A stretch of 64,000 nucleotides of DNA from Eleusine coracana subsp. coracana (GCA_032690845.1 CM064426.1:46516508-46580507); one strand, 5' to 3'; shown: positions 22,585 through 34,300, counted from the first letter of the stretch. Translations and numbers: made by a program. Notes: a model not told the origin generated them from the letters alone.

Positions 22585-22941
22585 ACACCGTATCACCATT
22601 GAGAACAATCGAGTATGGAGAAGAAATGTAGCTATCGTGACATATCATCACCTAATGGCTCGTCCAATGTCGAATACTCGTTGGCCACTGCATCATCGGC
22701 CAAAGCCAACAAAATATAGACAAGGCGAGTCTAATCAATCAGGGGGCAAGCTTTGGCGATGATTTGAAAAGGCTACTCATTCAATGTCATTATGCTCGAT
22801 AGACACCTTATCAGTACCGAGAACCATCAAGTATGGACAAGGAATGGACCTACCATGAGACATCATATCGTGGCCTAATGACTTGTCCAATATCGTTATA
22901 CTCGATGGCCACCATATCACAGGCTAGAAACAATGAAGTAT
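22585..22941. repeat. Unassigned sequence with two diverged units of about 217 bp
   Basis: Sequence after the Tat-2 LTR holds two related blocks starting near 22594 and 22811 (for example GAGAACAATCGAGTATGGAG versus GAGAACCATCAAGTATGGAC, then CTAATGGCTCGTCCAATGTC versus CTAATGACTTGTCCAATATC). There is no ORF of note and no family recognised. A 33-bp stretch (22595-22627) is identical to 12588-12620 in Tat-1 pol. Confidence 0.6.
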
Positions 22942-24528
22942 TGTAAGCTTCATGACAATTGATGATTGGATCCCCAAGGTATGAATGTTTTGGTGATAGA
23001 TGACGACTATGAAATTGTGGGCTAATATCTACATGAGTGTTGTCTATGCAGGAATCATCTCTAAACTCTATTACAAATCATATGGATGATGGTTGCCTTG
23101 GTGATTGATGACCATGACCACAAGCATGGAGGCTTGATGAACTTGATGGAGTCCAAGGGTTGATGAAGATGGATCAAAGCGGAGAACAAGCTATGGTGCT
23201 AGTGTTGTGTACACCTTTCTAGTTGTTAGGACTTTAAGTCCATAGGAAAAGCCGGACTATCAAGGGGGTCTAGGTCATGCTCCTAGGTCATGTCTAGTCG
23301 GTGATGTGCAAGGTTGCTCGGTGAAATCACAAGCACTAGTAGACAGTGGAAAAGCCAAGGAGCTGTTCAGGGAAGCCAAGAAATGAAGTCAAGCAAGGAC
23401 AACAAGTTTTAGCTTTTGGAGAAAGCGACCGGACAGAGGGGTCAGAGGTGACCGGACTATATGGTTACTAAGTGGTTTTGTCCGGAGACTACAGCGAGCA
23501 GTGAGGAAACTGCCAAGTCTAGAAAGCTCTAGTGACCGGACGGTCCGGTCAGTAGAGATAAGTCTTGGGCAGCGAGGGTGCTAGCACTGAAATGTTTCTA
23601 GACTGGAGAGAGAAACGGACCGGACGGTCTGGTCAACAAAAGTCAACACAGGGGTCAGAGCTATTGGAGCTTGAGTTGCAGTGACCGGACTGTACGTCAG
23701 AAGGCCCAGAAAGCTAATTTCGTGGAGCAACGCCTAGTTTGAGGTTGGGAGCCTATATAACTTTGTTGCTAGGGTTTTTGTGACCTATTTTGGACAGTGG
23801 AATACCTGAGAGCATTTGGTAAGGTCCAATAGGAAAAGAGGAGAGCACTAGGAGGAGATATTGCATATCTTGAGAGTGCTAGTGGAGAGTAACTTGAGCA
23901 TCTTGCACATCTAAGGCTATGGTGTCCTTGAGGGTGTGATCTAGATTATTACTCTTAGTCTATGGTGAGATCTAGATCGGTTAGGTGTTGGTGATCGAGC
24001 CTATCGTGATTTGTTGTGAAGGCCATCACATGTTTGTACACGGTTTGACCCCGCCGTTGAAATTGGCATCACTAGTGAGCGCCCGTGTCGGCTCATGGAG
24101 TCCGGCAAGTTCTCGAGGGAGGCGAGCTTGTGCTTTGGTAGCAGCGGTGACGCACACCGTGTCTTCACTTGGTGGCGGGAGGGACCGGGACTCTGGCGGG
24201 AGTGGTCCAACGAGGAGTAGGGGAAGGCGCCATCCTTCCGAGACCTCGAGAAAAAAAATCATGAGCATTCCATGACCCTCTCTTTTCTATTCCACAATTG
24301 TGTGGTCTAGTAACTAGGTTGAATTGTTGTTTGCATAGGCTAGAGTGTTTGCCTTTTGCGCTTGCTTTTATCATGAACACTAGCATGTGTAGGTTGTTGG
24401 CGTACTAGAATTGTTTAGGTTGCAACACTTGTTACACTCAAGTAATGTGAATTGAAGTGTTTGGTTTTGTGAGCGGCTTACCAATTCACCCCCCCCCCCT
24501 CCCTCTCGGTACGCCTTCGGTCCTTACA
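22942..24528 (+). repeat. 5' LTR of Copia-B (1587 bp)
   Basis: It starts TGTAAGCTTCATGAC and ends GGTCCTTACA, so the ends form the 6-bp inverted repeat TGTAAG/CTTACA. A TATA box (TATATAAC) lies at 23754-23761. Upstream lie several GACCGGAC words, some within the palindrome ACCGGACGGTCCGGT. The right end is fixed independently by the PBS two bases further on. Confidence 0.85.
23427..23690 (+). repeat. Cluster of ACCGGAC-type palindromes in the Copia-B LTR
   Basis: Five ACCGGAC words occur upstream of the TATA box (near 23429, 23451, 23533, 23614 and 23684). The third is a near-perfect palindrome, GACCGGACGGTCCGGTC. Copia-A has a different palindrome in its own LTR, so the two elements belong to different families. 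Confidence 0.7.
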
Positions 24529-24530
24529 AG

Positions 24531-24543
24531 TGGTATCAGAGCC
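24531..24543 (+). promoter_or_regulatory. Primer-binding site of Copia-B (initiator Met tRNA type)
   Basis: TGGTATCAGAGCC two bases after the LTR is the standard plant Copia primer-binding site, complementary to the 3' end of initiator methionine tRNA. Confidence 0.9.
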
Positions 24544-24581
24544 AAGTGCTCATCTTTGAGGCTTCACCGCCTTGAGTTAGG

Positions 24582-25833
24582 ATGCCGGGACAGGTGGGGA
24601 GTGTTCCCATATTCAATGGGGAGGACTACGTGTATTGGAAGGCTTGCATGCAAGCTTACCTGCATTCCCTTGATCCAGAGATATGGATGGTCACTCACGA
24701 GTCCGATGCGGATGTGAACCAGCTTGAGCCTGATTTTATTAAGAGCAATGCTAAGGCCAAGAATGCTCTATTTGCTTGCATATGTGAGGATGTCTTTGCT
24801 CAGTAGGATGCTAGTTCCACAGCACATGGTATCTCGACTGAGATTCAGGGGCTCCATGAGGGCAGCAATGATGTCAAAGAGGAAAAATACTATGTGCTGA
24901 AGAACAAGTATGATAACTTCACTAGATTGCCACATGAGAGAGCTAACACTATTTATTCTTGTTTTCATGTACGAGTGGAGGAGATCAATGCTCTTGGGGA
25001 TGACTTCAAGCCGAGCCTATTGAGGTGATAAGAATATTCTTGAGGCTATTCAAAGACCCCAAGTATGAGTCCATCATCACCTTCATCTTGCAAGGTGACC
25101 TCAAGACAAAGACCATGAAGGATGTACTTGGTAAGATCACTGCCTTCGAGAGATACTAGTTGACGATCGATGATCCTCAACCATCTAACCTTGCTCTACC
25201 GGCTAACAAGCAAGAATCAAGCAAGAGCAAGAGAGGCAAGAAGAAAGCTAAGTTTGAAGAGGATGATGATGATGAAGGTGAATTGACAGAGGTTTCTTCT
25301 ATGTGTGATGAACTAACCAGCTCGATCGAGGTTTCTTCTCTTGAGCCATTTGTTTTGGAGGAATATCACAAGCTCAAGGAAGAGAGGAAGATGGTGATGG
25401 ATGGCTTCAAGAGGCTCACACGTGGAAGAGCCATTCACAAAATGATTCTTGGGAGGAATCTTGTGAACAATCTCTCCCACTGGGAACTTGGCTCATATCC
25501 CACCGCCATCGACATCATAGAGACGAGTGATTCCATTCCCACATGAATCAAACCCCTTCTTGCTGATGACTACTATTACGAGAGGTGTTGCAAGGATGGC
25601 TACGCCACCAAGGATTGTCCTAGGGTGAGAAGTTTCATTGTTTTGCCTAACCGTATCTTGTTCCATGAGAACACCCATTTCAAGCTTTTTAGGAACAAGG
25701 ATGGCAAGGTGAAAGCTAAGGCTTTGGGACCACCAAACAAGAAGAGAAAGGTCAAAAGCATATGGGTGCCTAAGTGTATTGTTGATCTTGAGAGATCGGC
25801 TACGTACAAGTGGGTGCCCAAGAACAAGACCTA
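24582..25833 (+). pseudogene. gag: Copia-B gag
   Basis: It starts MPGQVGSVPIFNGEDYVYWK, the typical N-terminus of Sirevirus-type Copia gag, 38 bases after the PBS. A TAG stop falls at 24804-24806 and there is a frame change near 25026. The later part contains KTKTMKDVLGKITAFERY, a lysine-rich and acidic segment (25210-25290) and a degraded zinc knuckle (YYERCCKDGYATKDC). The end reads TYKWVPKNKT with a stop at 25831-25833. No protease follows. The protein would have been the capsid precursor; it is not functional now. Confidence 0.85.
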
Positions 25834-26286
25834 GATGGTGGTGGTGGTGGACCGAGCACTTTCATGAAGATCATGTGAAGTCCACCACAAGTGACATGGA
25901 CCTCAACATCATATCTACTCATGAGGGAGGTATCTATGTTTGTTCTTAGTAGTTGTAGTGTGTTTTTCTTTCTCTTGCATTGCATGGTAATTAGGACACC
26001 TTTGTGATCAGTATGCTTTGCATCCATGAATGTGTACATAACTAAAAGAAAAACACATAAAAATTAGTCAATGTCTAACCCATCCAAGATAGCTATAATC
26101 AAGGGGGAGTGCTTGAGATGGTGGTTTGGCTTCTCTCAAGGCAAGGGTATGGCTTATAGTGAGTAAGCTTGGGAGGGGTTCAAACTTGACATTGTTAGGT
26201 TTTCTTTGTATCTTGTTTTAATATTGCTTGCATTCACATGGCATGTTTACTTTCATTGCATATGTAAAATGCTTGTTGCATGCGTC
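25834..26286 (+). other. Copia-B non-coding tail after gag
   Basis: T-rich sequence with CAAGGGGGAG at 26100-26109. That tract resembles those normally found downstream of pol in Sireviruses, which suggests that pol was deleted between gag and this point (inference). The right limit is approximate. Confidence 0.5.
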
Positions 26287-26578
26287 ATGATGCCTCGAGC
26301 AGCCCTCAAGCTCAAACCCCCCCGAAGGCTGCACCCCAACCTCAATGACATCATTGCAGGAGATGGAATTGCTAGCCCAAAGAGCTGAGCACCTCTAGCA
26401 GCTCAAGTAGCAACTGCTGCACGAGCAGGAGTTAAGAAACAAAGCACTAGCGGAAAGAGAAAAAGCCATACAACAAAAGGAGTACATAGCCCAACTCTGA
26501 CTCAAAAATCTCCAACTCGCCAAAGAGGTCGAAGAACTCCAAAAAACCATTGGCAGAACAAGCCGTCAAGAAGCAAGC
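26287..26578 (+). pseudogene. gag: Tat-3 gag N-terminal fragment
   Basis: The reading frame encodes a charged helical stretch, MELLAQRAEHL and HEQELRNKALAEREKAIQQK, then NLQLAKEVEELQKTIGRTSR, with a few in-frame stops. It is a coiled coil typical of the region before the gag core. It breaks at the sLTR-b insertion and resumes after 30489. Confidence 0.7.
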
Positions 26579-29500
26579 TGCGACGCTCCTTCCCGGAGGA
26601 TCGAGGTCCCGATGGTGCTGATAACGTAGACACTTGATAATACAACATTGGTTCAAATTTAAGTTGAATATTACATCAATAAGTCCTCAGAGTGCAGCAG
26701 AATATTACAAGTTCATAATGTCTTTGAAAACACAGCGGAAGCGATTAACGATAAGGAGCTACGAGCTCGACGATACAGCATAGTAATGATTCCTGCCCGA
26801 AGAACCATCACTCTAGCAACACACATCAATACTGCGGCGGCGAGTCGGACTCCCAGTGGGCAGTCCAACCCTCAGGGACTTGCATGTCCCAGGGCAGCAC
26901 ATTCTCAGGCAACTCTTCTTCATTTCCTGAAAACAATAGTGGCACAAAGCTTGAGTACAAATTACTCAGCAAGACTTACCAGTCGGACTTCTAGGTATGC
27001 AATGGCTCTAATAGGTGGCTTGTTTGAAAGACTCGCACTAAGCAACCTATTAGTTCTATCAAGTTTTACTTCTCAAATTAACTGGGTAGAGTAGAATGTA
27101 ACTTAGTTGCAACAATAAGATAATAAAGCAATACATAAGGTAAGTACAACATAAGAGCAATAATAGTATCGTCAACGATAAGCATCATAATCAATTCCCA
27201 AGTACCACGTGCAACTACGTGATGACTTAGTGACCAAGTGGTACTCATTACTACGAGGGACAGCAATTGCAATTGACTTATACCAGCTAGGATAATCCAA
27301 GATACACGACACATATGCACCAATTAAGGTCATAAATGGCAACCTTTCGCAAGGACGAAAAACAACTCGGTCCGGGTCAAGTCTCAGCGAGTGGGCATGC
27401 CATTCTGCCAACAGTACTTCACGGTATGATCCACCCACTCCAGCAGTAGGAGGGTCAATGACCACTATACTAGGTACCGTCCTCATTGCTGCATCAATGC
27501 TACATTAGTTTACTAGTGCCCATAGACTAGCATGCATTCGGTACTGTTCAATACTTGACCAAGGGGCCGACCACGGACGGGTCCTAGGTTCGACAAGGTA
27601 GGGCTACCGCAGTCCACACCCATGTGTTGCTGCAAACCTACACATGCATCATCCCTGCCCGGTCATGACATCAAAATAAACTTCTTTTACAAGTCCCATT
27701 CTAGTGGTCATGTTCATTCTTAGTAATGATATCTATCACGCCTATTAGTTACTAAGCGAAGCGACACAGTACAAATACTACCAAAGTTCTAATGACAGTG
27801 GTATAGGTCATTTGGGTATCATGCAAGTGGGTTCCAATCAACCCCTATGACCTAATGCAACAATAATCATAGATACTAGTAATATTGATAACTAGCAACT
27901 TTATAAAATGGTGAATGAAAACTGGGGCTTGCCTGGATCGACACTAGTGTTAGCGACTTCAATCCCTTGTTCCTGAGACTCAGTCTCCTTTTGATGATCC
28001 TCTTCGGGCTCCTGGTTGTCGTTACCTATATGATGACAAAGGTGTTAACGGTATTGTCGTAACACCGTTATATGCAATGATATGATACATGCAAGCACAT
28101 CGTGGTTTGGTATCAAATAATTTATTATTATGTTCTCAAAACCATATGCTTCAGAGAAGTTGGGTCGTGTTTTAATGTTAATTAAAATTACTCTTATGTT
28201 CTTGAAGCCATATGCTTCAAAGAAACAATTTAAAATTTCATCATTTTATGTGTGTTATTCATTTATTTAGGTTTGTTATAGTTTTTTAGAACAATCAAGC
28301 AATTAAAATAGTAACCAATTGATTCTGTACATGAGTGATTTATCATGAACAGAGACATAGGTGATTTGCATTTTTACCAATTTAAAACCTCTAGATATTA
28401 TTATTCTAATTACTAGCATTTATTAAAGTAAAATAGTGAAATGAGCAAATCAATTTAATTAAGTAAGTAAATTTAGGTTTCTGGACTTGTGTGTTTTACT
28501 GGGTATAGGGGCTACTAAGAGTGAGCAAACACACTAAATAAATTCTAGGGCCTAAAATTATTCATAATTTGCCAAACCAAAATTTGTGGTGATAGATAAT
28601 TATGTATTTACTAGGCATGCCAAAAATCAGGATTTAATTGCATTCCTAGAATTTCTGGTGAATTAATCATTGTCTGAACAGTTTAATATATTGATAAAAA
28701 TATAAGTACAGAGGCAATGATTTATCATTTTACTAAAAAAGGGCAATTCAAAATGCACCTAACAAAATTTGTTGGAGCCTCAATGGATTTGAATTTGATT
28801 TACTATGGTTTTCCAAAGTTTATGCATTTTCTAGGAATTTCTAGGTATTTTGGCTTTTAGGGGGGGTGCCACGTCGGAGCCACGTGGATGCCAGGTCAGA
28901 GCCATTTAGTGGCCATGTAGGCGTCAGTCAGACGGCCATTGGGCACGCTGGAGGTGGGCGGCGCTCGGCCAGAACCTCGCTGCCGCGGCCGTGCTAGGGA
29001 AAAACCTCGCCGCGGGAGTTCGAGAACGATGAGCTAGACTACGCGAAGCACTTGGTGGGGTTCGCGAGAGGGCAACTCATCGGAGCTGGCCATCGGCGAG
29101 AGGCGGCGGAAGGGTGATGTTCGGTGGCGACGCGGGAACGGTGCAGAGCACGAAACTGGGAGCCGTCTTCTCCTAAAGCTTCATGGGGAGGTGCAGGTCA
29201 CCGGCGTCGAGTCGATGTCTACAGAGGAGGGCCGTAGCATAGAACTCATCATGGAGGCGGCTCGGTTTTTGCCGGCGGAGAAGATCAGGGCCGGGGAAAG
29301 CAACGGTGCCGGCGATCTCACGAAGGAAACCAGAGGAGAATGGTTAGGAGCATTCAGCATTGAGTCACGCACGCGAGCAAGGAGAAGAGAGGGGACGAGG
29401 TGTACGAGAGGCGAGGAATTTTGGACTTCTGTCGGTGCAGGTCACCGGAGAAGGCCTTCCTGATGTTTGATCGATTCACGGAGTGTTGATGGGAATGGGG

Positions 29501-30483
29501 CCTAGCAATGGCATGGGAGGTAGGAGGGGAGATGTGCGCGCTAGTTTGTGGTGTTGAGTGAGACCCAGGAGCAGTGGAAGAAACGGGACCACAAGGTCGA
29601 GCTCGGAGCAGCAATGGCGAAGAACAGGGAGAAAATGAGGAAATAGAGAGCAGAGAACGAGAGAGGGTGTGTGCTTGTGAGCTCACGAGTTTGGTTTCAA
29701 GCTGAGCAGAGGGGGAAATGGGTGGTTGGGCGAGTGGGTGCAGCGAGAGGGGGAATTGAAACGCGGCCGAGTCACACGGTGGTGTGCAGAGGGGAGAAGA
29801 GGGAAGGAAAGGAGCCATTGGGCGACTCTACGGCGGAGGGAGATAGGGCGGAGGAGCCGGGGGATGGCAGGCGGCACTATTGCGCGTGCTGGGTTTCAAG
29901 GTGGAGGGGTGAAGGCGGCCCAGGCGGTGCACCGACGTTGGCAGAAAATCGGCCGGGAATCAGCTCTGCGCCAGTGAGGAAGAAGAATGAGAGATTTTAT
30001 GCTGCACCCCTTCTGGAATTTGATTTCTTACACATAGGTCCCTGGTCAAAGGTGGTTCTTAATATTTCAAAATAAAATAGTTAGGCATTTCCAAAAATGA
30101 TGAAATTTGGTGGACTAACTATTTAAATGGTGGAGAACACTCTTGTGAATTTTATTTGAAATTTTCATAAACATATTTTTAGAATTTATTAAATGCATTA
30201 ATTAGTTACTTAAGAATCAATTAATTAATTAAGGTTTTTGCCAAGTAGATAAAATGCCCAATAAATTCGTAATATTCTATTTTATTATTACCAAATTTAT
30301 GATGAAATTATTTGGCATGAGTTGTATTGAAATTTTTGAATTGCTTCAATAACTTGGTTGCAGGGTTTTTATTTGCCTAGAATTAATTCAAAAGGGAGTG
30401 AGTCTTATTATTTCATGCTATGTTGTTCATGATTTATGCTCTTCATGTTGGTTAAATGAAAGTGAGACACCTAGGGTGTCACA
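26579..30483 (-). mobile_element. sLTR-b: second 3.9-kb solo LTR, inverted relative to sLTR-a
   Basis: Read on the minus strand it starts TGTGACACCCTAGGTGTCTC at 30483 and ends GAGCGTCGCA at 26579. CAAGC (26574-26578) and CAAAC (30484-30488) flank it, a 4/5 match to a 5-bp target duplication. It is 3905 bp long and aligns along its length with sLTR-a, including AT-rich flanks, the GC-rich core and the repeated CATATGGCTTC words. It lies inside Tat-3 gag, whose halves continue on each side. There is no internal element sequence and no partner LTR. Confidence 0.75.
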
Positions 30484-30488
30484 CAAAC

Positions 30489-33176
30489 CCAGCGCCCGAA
30501 GCTCATCCACACGTCGAGCAAAGAGAGCCATCTTTACCCACAGATGTGCTACCAGTACGGAGGGCAGCCATAATCGACAAAGACTCACCTCTCTCCGAAG
30601 GATTGTAGAGAGCACCCTACCCACCACACTTCATAATGATACCACTAGCCAAGTTCAGAGGAAGCTCTGACCCAAGGCAATTCCTCATGAGTTACGAGGC
30701 GGCAATCGTGTCAGCAGGAGGAGATGAAGCAACTCTAGCAAAAGCCTTCGTATGTGCTCTCGAAGAATCCGCACTAAATTGGTATTTCAATCTACCCGCA
30801 GGATCATTATACAGCTGGGAAAACATTAGGGACAAAGTTATCACAAGTTTTTGAGGATTCCGCACCATCATGGAACCATCACATGAGCTCCTGAACATCG
30901 CCCAACAAGAGAATGAGCTGCTGCACGATTACTACAGAAGATTGCTCATGCTTTGAGCCCAAGCGCCAAGCGTAACGGACAAAGCTGCAATAAGCTTAGT
31001 ACTTCGAGGTATGCGAGCATGCCAAATGTCATCCTACTACGCGCGAATACCCCCGCGCATGATGCAAACTTCCACTTGCCTCAAAGCAAAAGAGATTCAA
31101 GAAAGAATGGAAGCAGAGAAGAAAATACCAGCACAAACAAAAGCCATCAATTACACATCGCCCAACCCATGGCCCCAACAACCATATCCGGAACCCGCAC
31201 AAATGAACTACCATTACGCAAACACCCACCATCAGCCGTACACACCATCCCCATACTTCAACACGACCCACCCAATACAACCCCCAAACCACTATATGCA
31301 ACCGAGACAATCAAACCAGCAATCACCAGCAAACCAAGAGCAACAGAGGCAAAAACAAGAGCCATCGCAAGTATCTCAGCCCAAGCCGAAGCTTAACCCG
31401 AACCAAGCCACAGCATTTCCGGTGCAAGGATTCATTGGAATGATATGTGCGGGGTCATGCTCAAACTTCGAGAACAAAAGAAGAAGGGACCATTTCTGAA
31501 TGGTAAACAGTGTTTTCATCGAGGGACCAATTATCAAATCAAAATGGTCCCATATTCCCATCACCTTCACTGAAGCCGACCTCAACCTTAAAGCTTACCC
31601 ACACGTCGACGTATTTGTAATCGAAGACCACATCGACTCTTGGATGGTCAACAAAGTTCTCATAGACAATGGAAGCCAGGCAGATATACTGTTCATAAAT
31701 GCCTTCGAGCAAATGGGCCTCAACAAAAGCTCCCTGCAACCATCAAACATTCCACTTATAGGTTTCGGAGGGAAGAGAATCACACCCATGGGCACGGTCT
31801 CTCTCCCAGTATCATTCGGCAACACTCAAAACCCTCGAACAGAGTACGTAACATTCGACGTCGTGGACCTCTGCCACCTATTCAACGTCATATTTGGCCG
31901 AGGTACAATCAACACATTCGAGGCAGCTATCCATAGTGCCTACCTATGTATGAAGATCCTAGCCACTGGGGGAGTCATCACAGTCAAAGGAAATCAACAA
32001 ATGGCAAGAGACATAGGTTACGCACCAGGAGAAAGAAATTGCAATAACATACAAGTATTCAGTCAAGAGCAGCTATAAGAAGAGGAAAGAGCCAGAAAGG
32101 CTCGGGAGCAACATGAGATCAATGAAAAAGAAGAGGCGCACTGCCTCGACAAGGAAAGAATTGCAGTCTAGCCAGACGAAGAAACCAAAAAAGTACTCCT
32201 CGATGAACAAGTATTGGGGCAATTCATCACAATGGGATCAGGGCTAAGTTCCAAGGAAGAAAAAGAGTTACTAACATTCCTCGGCAAAAACAAAGATGTA
32301 TTTGCTTGGTCCTCGGCAGACCTCAAAGGAGTGGATAGAAGCATTATAGAACTCAAGTTAGAAATTGATGCAACTGCCAAACAAAAGAAACAGAGGCTCA
32401 ATAAAATGTCTGATGAAAACACAGAAGCCATCAAAGCAGAAGTACAGCGACTCGTCAATGCCTCTGTCATTCGCGAAGTCAAGTACCCATGCTGGCTAGC
32501 AATCTGTGTCATGGTGAGGAAAAAGAATGGGAAGTGGAGAATGTGCATGGATTTCACCGATCTCAACAAAGCCTGCCCCAAAGATGATTTCCCACTGCCC
32601 TGAATTGACAAGATTGTGGATGCTGCAGTCGAAAGTGAGCTGCTATCACTACTGGACTGTTTCTCAGGCTATCATCAAATCTGGCTCAGGAAGGAGGATG
32701 AGGAAAAAACAAGTTTCATTACACCCTTCGGCACATACTGTTTTGTAAGGATGCCCGAAGGATTAAAGAATGCTGGCCCTACGTTCTGCCGTATGACTCA
32801 GAAGGCTTTCGAATCACAGTCTGGAAAAAGTGTGCTTGCCTATGTGGATGACATCATTGTAGCAACTAAGAAAAAGGGTAACCACATATCAGACTTGGCC
32901 GAAACATTCGCAAACCTTCGAGCAGCAAGGCTCAAGCTAAACCCAGAAAAGTGCTTGTTCGGAACCCAGAGAGGAAAAGTGCTCGGTTGCCTCGTATCAG
33001 CTAAGGGCATAGAAGCTAACCCCGACAAAATTAAAGCAATCACCCAAATGCAAGAGCCCAAGAGCAGAAAAGATGTGCAGAAGCTCACAGGCAGAATGGT
33101 AGCTTTGAATCAGCTGAGTGAAGCCTGCCATTCTTCCAAACACTTCGAGGAGCCCAACCCTTCGAGTGGGGCCTAG
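30489..33176 (+). pseudogene. gag-pol: Tat-3 gag core, protease and reverse transcriptase
   Basis: A single frame runs from before 30636 to 33174, broken by about seven stops (near 30852, 30954, 31497, 32076, 32169, 32601 and 33174). The gag core has MIPLAKFRGSSDPRQFLMSY and ALNWYFNLPAGS. A Pro/Gln/Asn-rich stretch follows (31140-31420). The protease site reads LIDNGSQADILF, with Asn after the catalytic Asp where most Gypsy proteases have Thr or Gly. RT has KKNGKWRMCMDFTDLNKACP, LDCFSGYHQIWL, FVRMPEGLKNAGPTF and AYVDDIIVATKK. All visible stops are of a kind that C-to-T change can create, as expected under heavy cytosine methylation. Confidence 0.9.
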
Positions 33177-33663
33177 AGCAGCAAAAAGCCTTCGCAGATC
33201 TAAAAGACTATCGCCAAAGACCATCAAAACTAACCAACCCAGAGCCGAGGGCTGTGCTACTATTATACGTCGCTGCATCCCATTCGACGGTCAGTGCAGT
33301 TCTTGTGTAAGAGAAAAAAATCACCAAAACAGTCAAGGGAGAACCCAAAGAGCTCCTAGCACAATTCCCAGCATACTATGTTAGCGAAGCACTACCTGGC
33401 TCTAAAAGGTTTTACTCCGAGATGGAGAAAATCGCATACGCAGTAGTAATGGCCTCCAGAAAGTTGAGGCATTACTTCGAAGCTCATCAAATTAAAGTAC
33501 TTACTGACCAACCGCTCAATGAGATATTTGGCAACCGTGAAGCTTCGGGTACTATCGGTAAATGGGTCATGGAGCTCTCGGAGCACGTAGTGGATTTTGA
33601 GAAACGAAGTGCGATCAAGTCTCAAGTACTCGCCGATTTCATAGCAGATTGGATGGTCACATA
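33110..33663 (+). pseudogene. pol: Tat-3 RT-linked RNase H
   Basis: A frame change near 33170 leads to the RNase H region: LLLYVAASHSTVSAVLV, then AYYVSEALPGSKRFYSEMEK and IAYAVVMASRKLRHYFEAH. A connection segment with ASGTIGKWVMELSEH and VLADFIADWMV closes the domain. One stop follows SAVLV (near 33310). Confidence 0.85.
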
Positions 33664-34288
33664 GCACGCCGGAAACCAAATATTCTCAGAGCCAGTGTGG
33701 ACAACTCATTGTGATGGAGCTAGGGGACAAGCAGGGGCAGGCATAGCGGCCATAATCACATCGCCCGTAGGCGTGAAAATGAGATACGCCGTAAGGCTCG
33801 AGTTCAGTAACAAAACGGATAAATGCACCGATAATATAGTAGAATATGAGGTAGTGCTACTAGCACTCAAGAAACTCAGGGCACTCAGAATCCAGAGATG
33901 TAGAGTGAAAACTGATTCCAAAATCGTCGCCAGCTAGCACGATAAGGAATTCACAATCAGGGATTCCCGGCTTGAGAAATACCACAACATTGTTCGAAGC
34001 ATGGAAAAATACTTCATGGGCTTTGACATACAGTACATCAAAAGAAAATTGAACACGGAGGTAGATGAGCTTGCAAAAATAGCTGCAAAGCAAGACTTGA
34101 TGCCACAAGACGTGTTCTTTCAAACAATCACTGAGCCTTCAATCAAATCAGTCCTCCAAGATCCCAAACAAATCCACGCGGTGACCAGCGAGGATTGGAG
34201 ATCCCAAATCATTACATACCTTCAAGGGTTTTACGAGCCAGACACCGAGTCAGAAGCAAAAAGAATGCAACAGAGAGCTAGGAATTAA
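33664..34288 (+). pseudogene. pol: Tat-3 second RNase H (Tat-specific)
   Basis: The segment starts WTTHCDGARGQAGAGIAAII, with the first catalytic Asp in HCDGA. It continues with NIVEYEVVLLALKKLRAL (catalytic Glu) and VKTDSKIV (second Asp), and ends LNTEVDELAKIAAKQ (last Asp region). A second RNase H of this type between RT-RNase H and integrase is the hallmark of the Tat lineage. A TAG interrupts after KIVAS near 33935. Confidence 0.85.
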
Positions 34289-34300
34289 AAAATCATCGAG

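Larger units (their letters stand above)
22942..26286 (+). mobile_element. Copia-B: Sirevirus-like element lacking pol and 3' LTR
   Basis: It has a complete 5' LTR (22942-24528), an initiator-methionine-type PBS (24531-24543) and a gag ORF with stops (24582-25833). From 25834 to about 26286 there is non-coding sequence with an AAGGGGGAG tract at 26101. Protease, integrase, RT, RNase H and 3' LTR are absent. At about 26286 the sequence changes to the gag N-terminal region of Tat-3, so both elements lost sequence at this junction. Confidence 0.8.

Noticed and set aside
24531..24543. tRNA gene
   Set aside because: Only a primer-binding site complementary to a tRNA end; no cloverleaf sequence.
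7151..30483. One giant transposon with 3.9-kb terminal inverted repeats
   Set aside because: Each repeat has its own near-match 5-bp flank duplication and TG...CA ends, and each interrupts a different element whose halves continue on both sides. Two independent solo LTRs fit better. The flank pairs also argue against a later inversion between them.
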